Source: Prevotella sp. (GTDB lineage: Bacteria > Bacteroidota > Bacteroidia > Bacteroidales > Bacteroidaceae). From it: 11,131 bases of DNA. Numbering within the stretch: position 1 is the stretch's first letter; each line of letters begins with the position of its first letter. The position numbers and the translations under genes were made by a program. Below, one piece after another: positions 1 to 6,252 of the stretch. The notes below the pieces were generated by a model. It was not told where the DNA came from, did no database searches, and saw only the letters and a program-made list of their open reading frames with translations. The stretch covers positions 1 to 11,131 of the forward strand of contig JAGAPI010000244.1 in the NCBI GenBank assembly GCA_017623335.1, written 5' to 3'.

Positions 1-40
1 CAACATAGCAGACGTTTTGCGCAAGAAATATCACATCTAA
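1..40 (+). CDS. murC: C-terminal end of an upstream gene, probably murC (partial)
   Basis: Only the last 12 codons and the TAA stop (38-40) are in the window, reading NIADVLRKKYHI. The identity is inferred from position: in Bacteroidetes the gene directly before ftsQ is normally murC, UDP-N-acetylmuramate-L-alanine ligase of peptidoglycan synthesis. The fragment is too short to show any family motif. The stop overlaps an AAGGA sequence that serves as a possible ribosome binding site for ftsQ, so the two genes are probably translated from one message. Confidence 0.55.
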   Translation, partial: NIADVLRKKYHI

Positions 41-49
41 GGATTAAAG

Positions 50-973
50 ATGATAAGGATAAACTGGAAAAAGACAATACTGATAACAGCGGACCTCCTA
101 TTAGGAGTGTATCTCGTGTTTGCAGTCACCGCGTTCAACAAGCCCGATGACAGCAACCTGCTGTGCTCGCAGGTAAAGATAGACATTACCGACAGTCAGG
201 TGGCAGGCTTCCTGAATGCCGACGAGATAAAGAAAATGCTGAAGCAGAAAAAACTTTATCCTTTAGGCAAGCCTGTATCCTCCATCAACTGCCGCGACAT
301 GGAAGAGGCGCTGACGGCAAGCCCGTTTGTAGACAAGGTGCAGTGCTACAAGACACAAAACGGCAATATCAGCATATCGCTCACACAGCGTATGCCGATT
401 GTAAGGATTATGGCTGAGAACGGCTCCAACTATTATCTTGACAATCACGGCGGAGTGATGGGAAAGACAAAATACACCGCCGACATAATAATTGCCACAG
501 GTAACATTTCCCAGAAATTTGCACAAGGACCGCTAAGCGAGGTGGCAAACTACATTGTGCACAGTGACATATGGAACCACCAGATAGAGCAAATCAACGT
601 GCTCGACGACGGAACGATGGAGCTGGTGCCTCGCGTGGGCGAACATATTATATTTATAGGCGATGCCACGGAAATAGAAAAGAAGTTCGACCGTCTGGAG
701 AAATTCTATCGCTACGGACTGAGCAAAGTGGGCTGGAACAAATACAAGTATATCAGTGTGGAGTTCAGCAACCAGATTATATGCAGACGCAATGACACTG
801 ACGAACAGGAGCCGCCGGCAGTCATGACGCCACAAGCCGACAGCCAGCAGGAACAGGCAGCCACATCACAGACGGCAGACGGGAACGCCACACAGCCGGC
901 AACGGGAAACAGCGCCACACAGCCGGCGGCAGCAGAGAAACAACAAAGCAATAAAAACAACAAAACGATATAA
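50..973 (+). CDS. ftsQ: Cell division protein FtsQ
   Basis: A bitopic inner-membrane division protein of 307 residues that links early divisome proteins to the septal peptidoglycan synthase complex. The sequence shows a short basic cytoplasmic start, one membrane segment (about residues 10-29), then a periplasmic POTRA-like domain (about 40-115) with the usual features GFLNADEIKK, ASPFVDKVQ and SLTQRMPIVRI. A tyrosine-rich YYLDNHGGVM stretch typical of FtsQ follows. The last 55 residues are a low-complexity Q/A/T/N tail with a repeated ATQPA motif and are probably disordered. The start at 50 is supported by AAGGA at 39-43, six bases upstream. The gene lies 9 bases after the preceding stop and 4 bases before ftsA, as expected for a dcw-type operon. 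Identification rests on domain pattern and position. Confidence 0.93.
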   Translation: MIRINWKKTILITADLLLGVYLVFAVTAFNKPDDSNLLCSQVKIDITDSQVAGFLNADEIKKMLKQKKLYPLGKPVSSINCRDMEEALTASPFVDKVQCYKTQNGNISISLTQRMPIVRIMAENGSNYYLDNHGGVMGKTKYTADIIIATGNISQKFAQGPLSEVANYIVHSDIWNHQIEQINVLDDGTMELVPRVGEHIIFIGDATEIEKKFDRLEKFYRYGLSKVGWNKYKYISVEFSNQIICRRNDTDEQEPPAVMTPQADSQQEQAATSQTADGNATQPATGNSATQPAAAEKQQSNKNNKTI

Positions 974-977
974 CAAG

Positions 978-2438
978 ATGGCAGCAAAGGAATTTATAGT
1001 AGCAATCGAACTTGGTTCGTCCAAAGTTACAGGTATTGCAGGCAAGAAGAATCTTGACGGCAGCATCACCGTAAATGCTATCGTTAAGGAAGACTCCTCG
1101 TCGTTCATTCACAAGGGAGTGGTTTACAACATTGAAAAGACAGCCCAGTGCATAACGAGCATTGTCGGCAAGCTAAGCATGAAAATGAAGACACGCATCC
1201 ACAAAGTGTATGTGGGAATAGGAGGACAGAGCATCCGCAGCATTCTCAATGTGGTGCAAAACGACCTGCCTGTCGACACACAGATTACTCAAGACATGAT
1301 TGACGAGCTGAACGATGCAAACTACAACATGAAATATCCCGACCAGGAGATACTCGATGTTGCAATACAGGAATTTCTTGTGGACAACCAGCTGCAGATA
1401 GACCCTGTGGGCGTGCAGTGCTCTCATCTTGAAGGCAACTACCTCACCATTCTGCAGCGCAAGGCATTTTACGACAAACTAAACAGCTGTCTTGAGATTG
1501 CAAACATCAGCGTTGCAGAGATGTTCCTTGCACCGCTTGCCCTTGCCGACAGCGTGCTGACCGAGGCAGAACGCCGCTCCGGTTGTGCCCTTGTAGACAT
1601 AGGTGCCGACACCACTACAGTGAGTGTCTACAGCAAGAACATACTGCGCCATCTTGCAGTAATACCGTTGGGAAGCAACAATATCACAAAGGACATAGCA
1701 TCGCTCAACATAGAGGAAAGAGAGGCTGAGCGCCTGAAACTAAAATATGCGAGCGCATACACTGAGTACAAGGATATTGATGAGAGTCTATCCATTCCCA
1801 TTGATGCCGAACACAGCGTGGAGGCAAAGAAGTTCATAGACATTGTGGAAGGACGCATGCAGGAGATTGTGGAGAATGTAATATATCAGATACCGCAGCG
1901 CTATGCCGACAAGCTGCTTGGAGGAATAATCCTCACCGGTGGCGGTGCAAATATTCCAAATATCGACAAGGCTTTCACCGTAAACCACCATCACATGGAC
2001 AAGACCAGAATAGCGCGCTCTGTAATACACACCATAAATTCATCGCTGCCTGAATTGAAACAGCAGAACGGAACACTCTGCACTATTCTCGGACTATTGG
2101 CAAAGGGCGACATCAACTGTGCCGGCGGCGAACTGCCCACAGCCGGCGACCTGTTTGAACCTGCAGCCACATCACAAGGTACAGTCACCAATGACCCCAT
2201 GCGGGTAAGAAAGCCCGGCGACCTTGCACCGGGCACCGTGCAGACGGCAGCCGAGAAAAAACTCGCCGAAGAAGAGGCTGAACGCCTGCGTCAGGAGAAA
2301 GAAGCAGAGTTGCAACGCCAAAAGGAGGCGCTGGAAGCAGAAGAGCGCCGCAAGCGCCGCGAGAACAGCCCGATAAACAAAATATGGAAGCAGGTGAAGA
2401 AATTCGGCAAGGTGATGACCTCGCCTGAGGACGAGTAA
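978..2438 (+). CDS. ftsA: Cell division protein FtsA
   Basis: The actin-like ATPase that anchors FtsZ filaments to the membrane. At 486 residues it is longer than the roughly 420 of E. coli FtsA. Visible motifs are phosphate-1 VAIELGSSKVTGIAG near the N terminus, phosphate-2 CALVDIGADTTTVSVY at about 203-218, and the adenosine motif GGIILTGGGANIPNI at about 315-329. The extra length is a C-terminal extension: a linker from about 380, then a highly charged E/K/R/Q helix (about 418-462) likely to form a coiled coil. At the end is an amphipathic helix, INKIWKQVKKFGKVM, which matches the membrane-targeting sequence expected at the FtsA C terminus. It follows ftsQ by 4 bases and precedes ftsZ by 39, so it is surely cotranscribed with them. 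Confidence 0.97.
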   Translation: MAAKEFIVAIELGSSKVTGIAGKKNLDGSITVNAIVKEDSSSFIHKGVVYNIEKTAQCITSIVGKLSMKMKTRIHKVYVGIGGQSIRSILNVVQNDLPVDTQITQDMIDELNDANYNMKYPDQEILDVAIQEFLVDNQLQIDPVGVQCSHLEGNYLTILQRKAFYDKLNSCLEIANISVAEMFLAPLALADSVLTEAERRSGCALVDIGADTTTVSVYSKNILRHLAVIPLGSNNITKDIASLNIEEREAERLKLKYASAYTEYKDIDESLSIPIDAEHSVEAKKFIDIVEGRMQEIVENVIYQIPQRYADKLLGGIILTGGGANIPNIDKAFTVNHHHMDKTRIARSVIHTINSSLPELKQQNGTLCTILGLLAKGDINCAGGELPTAGDLFEPAATSQGTVTNDPMRVRKPGDLAPGTVQTAAEKKLAEEEAERLRQEKEAELQRQKEALEAEERRKRRENSPINKIWKQVKKFGKVMTSPEDE

Positions 2439-2477
2439 CAGCATAAAAAACATTGTAACAGACTAAACAGGACAATT

Positions 2478-3800
2478 ATGACAGACATCAGCAATATGCC
2501 AATAGTAGACTTTGGCACACCGGAGACAGCACATAGCATAATTAAGGTTATAGGTGTAGGCGGCGGTGGCGGCAACGCTGTGAACCACATGTACCGCGAG
2601 GGTATTCACGATGTTACCTTTGTGGTATGCAATACCGACCGTCAGGCACTCAACGGCTCACCAGTGCCAGTACATCTGCAGCTCGGCGACGACGGACTGG
2701 GCGCAGGCAACAAGCCCGAGGTGGGCAGACAGGCTGCAGAGCAAAGCCTCGACGCCATTCGCAACATGCTTTCCGACGGCACCCGCATGACCTTCATCAC
2801 CGCAGGTATGGGAGGTGGTACGGGCACAGGAGCAGCACCTGTAATTGCCCGCGTGTCAAAAGAGATGGACATTCTTACAGTGGGCATTGTCACAATACCT
2901 TTTGCCTTTGAGGGCAAGAAGAAGATAGACAAGGCACTCGACGGCGTAGAGGAAATGGCGAAGCACGTTGATGCCCTGCTTGTGGTAAACAACGAGCGTC
3001 TTCGTGAGATTTATCAGGCACTGTCACTGGACGAGGCTTTCGCCAAAGCCGACGCAACGCTTAGCGTGGCTGCCAAGAGCATTGCAGAGATTATCACCAT
3101 ACCCGGTGTCATAAACCTCGACTTCAAGGATGTGCGCACAGTGCTCAAGGACGGTGGCGTGGCAATCATGTCAACGGGTTACGGCGAAGGTGAAAACCGC
3201 GTGAAGAACGCCATAGAGGATGCGCTCAACTCACCGCTGCTCAACGACAACGACGTGTTCAATGCCAAGAGCATTCTGTTCAACATAGCATACAGCAACG
3301 ACAGCGGCTCAGGCGAGGGACTCATGATGGACGAGATGAACGATGTACACGACTTCTTGAATAAAGTTGACGATTACGAACTGAAATGGGGTACCACCAT
3401 CGACCCTGAATTAGGCAAGAAGGTGAAAGTGACAATCCTTGCCTCAGGTTTCGGAATGAAGAACATCGACGGCATGCAGGACCGCGTGCAACGGCAGACA
3501 CAAGAGGAGATGAACAAGCTTGCCGAAGAGGAAGCCCACAAGGCTGCCCTCGCACAGCGCCGCGTGGAATACTATGGCGACAAAGGCGGCAAGACTCTCA
3601 TCAAGCGCCGCCCGAACTTCTACCTCTTCCGTCCGGAAGACCTCGACAACGATGATGTGATTTCTGCCGTTGAGAACACACCTACATATAAACGTACACG
3701 CGAGATTCTTGACAATATCACAAAAACATCGAGCAACACCGTGATTGATCCTGTAGAAAAAACACAGCCCCCACATCAGGGAACAATTGTGTTCGGATAA
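2478..3800 (+). CDS. ftsZ: Cell division protein FtsZ
   Basis: The tubulin-like GTPase that forms the cytokinetic ring, 440 residues. The N-terminal nucleotide-binding loop IKVIGVGGGGGNAVNHM, the tubulin signature GGGTGTG (residues 112-118) and the T7 catalytic loop NLDFKDV (213-219) are all intact, so an active GTPase is expected. After the globular domain (to about 330) comes a charged linker and a PTYKR segment that resembles the conserved peptide FtsZ uses to bind FtsA. Unusually, about 30 more residues follow it, ending in HQGTIVFG. An AGGA lies a few bases before the ATG. The gene is the last of the ftsQAZ group, and a hairpin directly after it separates it from convergent recO. Confidence 0.98.
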   Translation: MTDISNMPIVDFGTPETAHSIIKVIGVGGGGGNAVNHMYREGIHDVTFVVCNTDRQALNGSPVPVHLQLGDDGLGAGNKPEVGRQAAEQSLDAIRNMLSDGTRMTFITAGMGGGTGTGAAPVIARVSKEMDILTVGIVTIPFAFEGKKKIDKALDGVEEMAKHVDALLVVNNERLREIYQALSLDEAFAKADATLSVAAKSIAEIITIPGVINLDFKDVRTVLKDGGVAIMSTGYGEGENRVKNAIEDALNSPLLNDNDVFNAKSILFNIAYSNDSGSGEGLMMDEMNDVHDFLNKVDDYELKWGTTIDPELGKKVKVTILASGFGMKNIDGMQDRVQRQTQEEMNKLAEEEAHKAALAQRRVEYYGDKGGKTLIKRRPNFYLFRPEDLDNDDVISAVENTPTYKRTREILDNITKTSSNTVIDPVEKTQPPHQGTIVFG

Positions 3801-3820
3801 ACATTAGTCTTATATGCCCC

Positions 3821-3849
3821 ATTAGCCTTATAATACTATAATGGCTAAT
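3821..3849. terminator. Hairpin between convergent ftsZ and recO
   Basis: ATTAGCC (3821-3827) pairs with GGCTAAT (3843-3849), and inside it TTATA (3828-3832) pairs with TATAA (3837-3841), leaving a four-base loop and a one-base bulge. This 12-bp stem sits 20 bases after the ftsZ stop and includes the recO stop codon. There is no T-tract on either side, so its role as a bidirectional terminator is inferred from position and symmetry. Confidence 0.5.
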
Positions 3850-4570
3850 CAAACAGTTCCCGCAACACGGGAAGCGATTTCAACGGAGCGAAATCGGGAA
3901 GGTGTATGCAATAATATCTTACAAGCATATCAACCAACCGGTTTCGCTCTGCCCGCGTAAAGTGGAACAGATGCATTGTGGCATAGTTGATTCTCGTCAC
4001 CGTACTTATGACAGCAGCCTCACCGGCGGCGATATAATCGCTGTGAACCGGCACAGTGGAACTGAAGGCACATGCTCTCAGGTCAAACACATCACCCTCG
4101 GAATATCCCTCAGTGTTGGGACCGAAACCTATAAACTGCGCAAGTCGCAGCATGAACACAAGGTGAAAGTTCGACACCGGTCTGTCGCAGGCATCAAGCC
4201 ACATCAGACTGTCTTTTATATACATATACAACGGTACATTCTGCTGTTCACCCTTGAGTGCCTGATAGAGAAAATCTGACAAAAAAAGGCTCAGCGACAA
4301 CTTTACGGCAGAAAAAGGCAACGACAGATAAGGTACAGCCACATGAGCGGTCTTCAGTTTGTGCAGCTGACCATGCGGCGAGCTATCTGCAGTAACCTCA
4401 AGTATGGTCAAGGGCTGAAACAACTGCTTCCCCATACCGCCACGCCTGCCTTTGGGAATATTTACAATAAACGACTGTCTACCATACTCCACAGTAAACA
4501 TATCTACGATAATACGTTGCTCACCATACTTCAGTGAGTGCAGCACAATAGCCTCCGTTTTTATTGTCAT
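3845..4570 (-). CDS. recO: DNA repair protein RecO
   Basis: RecO is a cytoplasmic recombination mediator that, with RecR, helps load RecA onto single-stranded DNA coated with SSB. The 241-residue length is normal. The N terminus (TEAIVLHSLKYGEQ, then IVDMFTVEYGRQSFI) has the form of the RecO OB-fold, followed by a basic KGRRGG segment. The remainder is a helical domain with hydrophobic stretches around FSAVKLSLSLFLSDFLYQAL and FMLRLAQFIGFGPN. No cysteine cluster typical of zinc-binding RecO proteins is seen. The gene runs against ftsZ and diverges from the tRNA-Glu/rpsT unit. A promoter -7 element lies only about 7 bases before its ATG. Confidence 0.93.
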   Translation of the reverse strand: MTIKTEAIVLHSLKYGEQRIIVDMFTVEYGRQSFIVNIPKGRRGGMGKQLFQPLTILEVTADSSPHGQLHKLKTAHVAVPYLSLPFSAVKLSLSLFLSDFLYQALKGEQQNVPLYMYIKDSLMWLDACDRPVSNFHLVFMLRLAQFIGFGPNTEGYSEGDVFDLRACAFSSTVPVHSDYIAAGEAAVISTVTRINYATMHLFHFTRAERNRLVDMLVRYYCIHLPDFAPLKSLPVLRELFD

Positions 4571-4576
4571 AACAGT

Positions 4577-4585
4577 GCAAAGTTA
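4577..4585 (-). promoter_or_regulatory. -7 promoter element for recO
   Basis: Read on the - strand this is TAACTTTGC, a perfect match to the Bacteroidetes sigma-ABfr -7 consensus TAnnTTTG. No good TTTG -33 box is seen 19-21 bases upstream. The recO ATG ends at 4570, so transcription would begin within a few bases of the start codon, giving a leaderless or nearly leaderless mRNA. Confidence 0.6.
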
Positions 4586-4656
4586 CCGCTTTTTCTTTAA
4601 AAAATCACCTTTTTAGTTAAATTTTTTATGTTAAACGAAAAAAAACACCAAAATAT

Positions 4657-4688
4657 TTTGTCATTCGGGAAAATTGCAGTACCTTTGC
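4657..4688 (+). promoter_or_regulatory. Promoter of the tRNA-Glu/rpsT unit
   Basis: TTTG at 4657-4660 and TACCTTTGC at 4680-4688 are separated by exactly 19 bases, an ideal Bacteroidetes housekeeping promoter (TTTG, 19-21 bases, TAnnTTTG). Transcription is expected to start around 4692-4695, about a dozen bases before the mature tRNA 5' end at 4707. Confidence 0.85.
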
Positions 4689-4706
4689 ACTCGCAAATTT
4701 AAAACT

Positions 4707-4778
4707 GGTCCCTTCGTCTATCGGTTAGGACGAGAGATTTTCATTCTCTAAAGAGGAGTTCGACTCTCCTAGGGACTA
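4707..4778 (+). tRNA. tRNA-Glu, anticodon TTC
   Basis: The sequence folds as a 72-base cloverleaf. The acceptor stem is GGTCCCT with AGGGACT (first pair G-T). The D arm spans the GTCT and GGAC stem with the ATCGGTTA loop. The anticodon stem AGAGA/TCTCT holds loop TTTTCAT with anticodon TTC. The T arm is AGGAG/CTCCT around TTCGACT, and the discriminator base is A. CCA is not encoded (CG follows). The GGTCC start and TTC anticodon fit glutamate tRNA. It shares a promoter and probably a transcript with rpsT, 30 bases downstream. Confidence 0.96.
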
Positions 4779-4808
4779 CGAAAAAATAAAAAAAACAGAA
4801 TAAAAAAG

Positions 4809-5063
4809 ATGGCAAACCACAAATCATCAGAGAAGAGAATCCGTCAGGAGAAGACGAGAACTTTGCATAACAAGTACTATGCAAAGACTATGCGTAACGC
4901 TGTACGCAAGCTTCGTGCCATTACAGATAAGGACGAGGCTGCAAACTTGTACCCAACTGTGCAGAAGATGCTTGATAAGTTGGCTAAGACCAATATCATC
5001 CACAAGAACAAGGCTGCTAACATCAAGTCAAGCCTTTGCGCACACATTGCAAAGCTCGCATAA
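4809..5063 (+). CDS. rpsT: 30S ribosomal protein S20
   Basis: A small basic protein of 84 residues that binds 16S rRNA during early assembly of the small ribosomal subunit. The start [13 protein letters not shown], the lysine/arginine-rich long helices and the C-terminal segment [13 protein letters not shown] are typical S20 features, and the length is normal. The leader is A-rich (AATAAAAAAG just before ATG) without a Shine-Dalgarno sequence, as is common in Bacteroidetes. No promoter is visible between the tRNA and this gene, so it is probably expressed by read-through from the tRNA promoter, with the tRNA cut out by processing. A strong hairpin 51 bases after the stop ends the unit. Confidence 0.97.
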   Translation: MANHKSSEKRIRQEKTRTLHNKYYAKTMRNAVRKLRAITDKDEAANLYPTVQKMLDKLAKTNIIHKNKAANIKSSLCAHIAKLA

Positions 5064-5114
5064 GCGCAGCTACATCAAGGATAAGAAAGATTTTATTCAT
5101 AAAATAAATCTCTA

Positions 5115-5145
5115 CAGGTTATCACACACGTGATAACCTGTTTCC
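5115..5145 (+). terminator. Terminator after rpsT
   Basis: CAGGTTATCAC (5115-5125) and GTGATAACCTG (5130-5140) form a perfect 11-bp stem with an ACAC loop, followed by TTTCCTT. This is a good intrinsic terminator for the tRNA-Glu/rpsT transcript. The perfect symmetry would also allow it to act against transcription from the right. Confidence 0.8.
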
Positions 5146-5288
5146 TTGTGCGCTACACACTGCCTTTTCGCCCTGGAAACAAATCTTACAAACAACGGCG
5201 GTCTGGAAGCTGCCAGGCAGCAGATTCTCGCAGACCTATATTAAACTTTGCACGGATCTGAAGCAACAACCATCATCCAAACTCTCCT
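5146..5288. other. Intergenic stretch, no clear gene
   Basis: No supported gene or RNA is seen in this stretch. One + strand frame (about 5173-5244) reads like a plausible protein end (GGLEAARQQILADLY then TAA), but it is closed by a stop shortly upstream, so it is at most a remnant. A short palindrome, GCTGCC-A-GGCAGC, lies at 5209-5221. Confidence 0.4.
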
Positions 5289-5329
5289 TTTGCAACTTTT
5301 TTCATACCCATTCTGAAAAAAGTTGCAAA
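5289..5329. repeat. 16-bp perfect inverted repeat next to a promoter
   Basis: TTTGCAACTTTTTTCA (5289-5304) is exactly complementary to 5314-5329, with a 9-base loop TACCCATTC. The right arm ends four bases before the -33 box of the promoter at 5334-5364. It could be an operator for a dimeric regulator, an insulating terminator that stops upstream transcription, or part of a dispersed repeat. The sequence alone does not decide between these. Confidence 0.7.
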
Positions 5330-5333
5330 TTTG

Positions 5334-5364
5334 TTTGTCAATTCAAAAAAAATCATTAATTTTG
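5334..5364 (+). promoter_or_regulatory. Strong Bacteroidetes promoter
   Basis: TTTG at 5334-5337, a 19-base spacer, and TAATTTTG at 5357-5364 match the Bacteroidetes promoter consensus fully, with the same spacing as the tRNA-Glu promoter in this window. Transcription would start near 5368-5371. The first convincing start codon is at 5976, so the RNA either has a leader of about 600 bases or ends earlier as a non-coding RNA. Confidence 0.75.
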
Positions 5365-5367
5365 TCC

Positions 5368-5975
5368 CGACTTTCATAGTCTCTTGCTTTATTGTGCCAC
5401 CGACGGACGTGTTCCGCCAAAGCCACAAACAACGAGCATAAGACTAACCTGCGCCGAGTCGGAAGGCAGGCAAGCCTGACTGATGACGGTTGTGGTGGGA
5501 ATGGGAGTCACTATATATAGGAAGGCGTTTACTTTGACGCTTTGTTCTTGACCGCTTGAAATCTGGCAGTTTCAATATTCAGTCATGAGACAAGGCAACG
5601 GTAGATGCTCATGGGATGTTTTATAGACATTTCTGTATCCATTTTTTCATGCTATTATTGTATATGTACGTATATAATAATATGTATGCGAAATGGTGTA
5701 TGGGGATATTATATAAACACATCGGCGTGGGTTCTGCGTTGCTCGTTCTTGACTGGATGGGCAAATGCCAGAGCCTCAAGCGGTGGAACGGGCAACAGGG
5801 TCGGATCTCCACGCTTTTTTGTATCATAGTAAATATCAATGCTTTTATTTTAGCCGGTATCGTAGAGGGTATAGACAAAAATAAATGTAAAAATGTTCTT
5901 GCATGGAAAGCATCCCTGCCAGTATCTCCAACAAACAAAATACACAATTATTAATAAAAAAATAAACAAAGACAA
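5368..5975 (+). promoter_or_regulatory. Putative long structured leader RNA or non-coding RNA
   Basis: This stretch has no convincing gene but many short stems. Examples are GACT/AGTC (5369-5381), CGGA/TCCG (5404-5416), CCTGC/GCAGG (5448-5470) with CCG/CGG inside, and AAGGCGT/ACGCTTT (5522-5543). Further on are TTGAAA/TTTCAA (5556-5575), CATGAG/CTCATG (5584-5613) and a 13-bp A/T-rich stem with a GTAC loop (5653-5682). CCACC (5397-5401) and CCACAA (5423-5428) can pair with overlapping parts of 5490-5498, so they could be alternatives. ACCGCTTGA (5551-5559) can pair long-range with 5776-5784. No known riboswitch, RNase P, tmRNA or SRP signature is recognised. Transcription and function are inferred from the promoter at its left end. 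Confidence 0.4.
5725..5820 (+). terminator. Possible terminator or attenuator inside the leader
   Basis: GCGTGG (5725-5730) pairs with CCACGC (5809-5814), which is followed at once by six T residues (5815-5820). The enclosed 78 bases are long for a simple terminator but contain small stems such as GGC/GCC. If it works, an RNA of about 450 bases starting near 5370 would end here, and reading into 5976 would require read-through. This is a structural inference. Confidence 0.3.
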
Positions 5976-6182
5976 ATGAAGACAATGACAGAGAACCAGA
6001 TTCCAGCCCTCAATGGGAGTGGGAATCCCAAGCGTAAATATTTGAAACCAGTAATGGAAATTATTCATGTGGAGACAGCATCGCTGCTGGCAGGAAGCAC
6101 ACAACTAAGCTCCGATCCCGAAGACGACGCAACGGGAAAATCCGCCCTTGATTTCACCATCAGCGATGAAGATACATGGTAA
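5976..6182 (+). CDS. Small acidic protein of unknown function
   Basis: A 68-residue protein with no signal peptide, membrane segment or cysteine. It has two parts. A basic first half leads to YLKPVMEIIHVE (residues 22-33) and SLLAGS (36-41). An acidic, polar tail (42-68) follows, rich in S, D and E and ending in DEDTW. From general knowledge, short Bacteroidales proteins with a K-Y-x-x-P-x-M-E-V/I core, then a hydrophobic LL-x-G/S segment and a variable acidic tail, are common near surface-protein genes, and their role is unknown to me. The ATG at 5976 follows an A-rich leader; ATG at 5985 (residue 4) is an alternative. It lies 70 bases before the lipoprotein gene and is likely cotranscribed with it. 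A modified-peptide precursor is possible, but no modifying enzyme is in the window. Confidence 0.72.
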   Translation: MKTMTENQIPALNGSGNPKRKYLKPVMEIIHVETASLLAGSTQLSSDPEDDATGKSALDFTISDEDTW

Positions 6183-6252
6183 GATAGCCTTAATATTTAA
6201 TTAGGTACATTCTTTTTATAAGTATAATATTTTCAACAAAAAAAACGATAAA

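Noticed and set aside
5173..5244. Protein-like end GGLEAARQQILADLY followed by a stop
   Set aside because: It reads plausibly, but the frame is closed by a stop near 5136 and has no start codon. The fragment is too short to call a pseudogene.
5238..5254. Possible second promoter, TTAAACTTTGC
   Set aside because: It fails the TAnnTTTG consensus at the first base, and no TTTG box lies 19-21 bases upstream.
5289..5364. Invertible promoter, as in Bacteroides capsule loci
   Set aside because: The inverted repeat lies to one side of the promoter and does not flank it. No matching arm is seen on the far side and no invertase gene is in the window.
5585..5626. Short upstream frame MRQGNGRCSWDVL in the leader
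   Set aside because: Thirteen codons with no ribosome binding site. It lacks the runs of one amino acid expected for an attenuator peptide and overlaps a CATGAG/CTCATG stem.
5616..5954. Open frames of 74-112 codons on both strands across the leader
   Set aside because: They are hydrophobic or low-complexity, overlap each other on both strands, lack recognisable family motifs, and cover the stem-rich region. They may be remnants at most.
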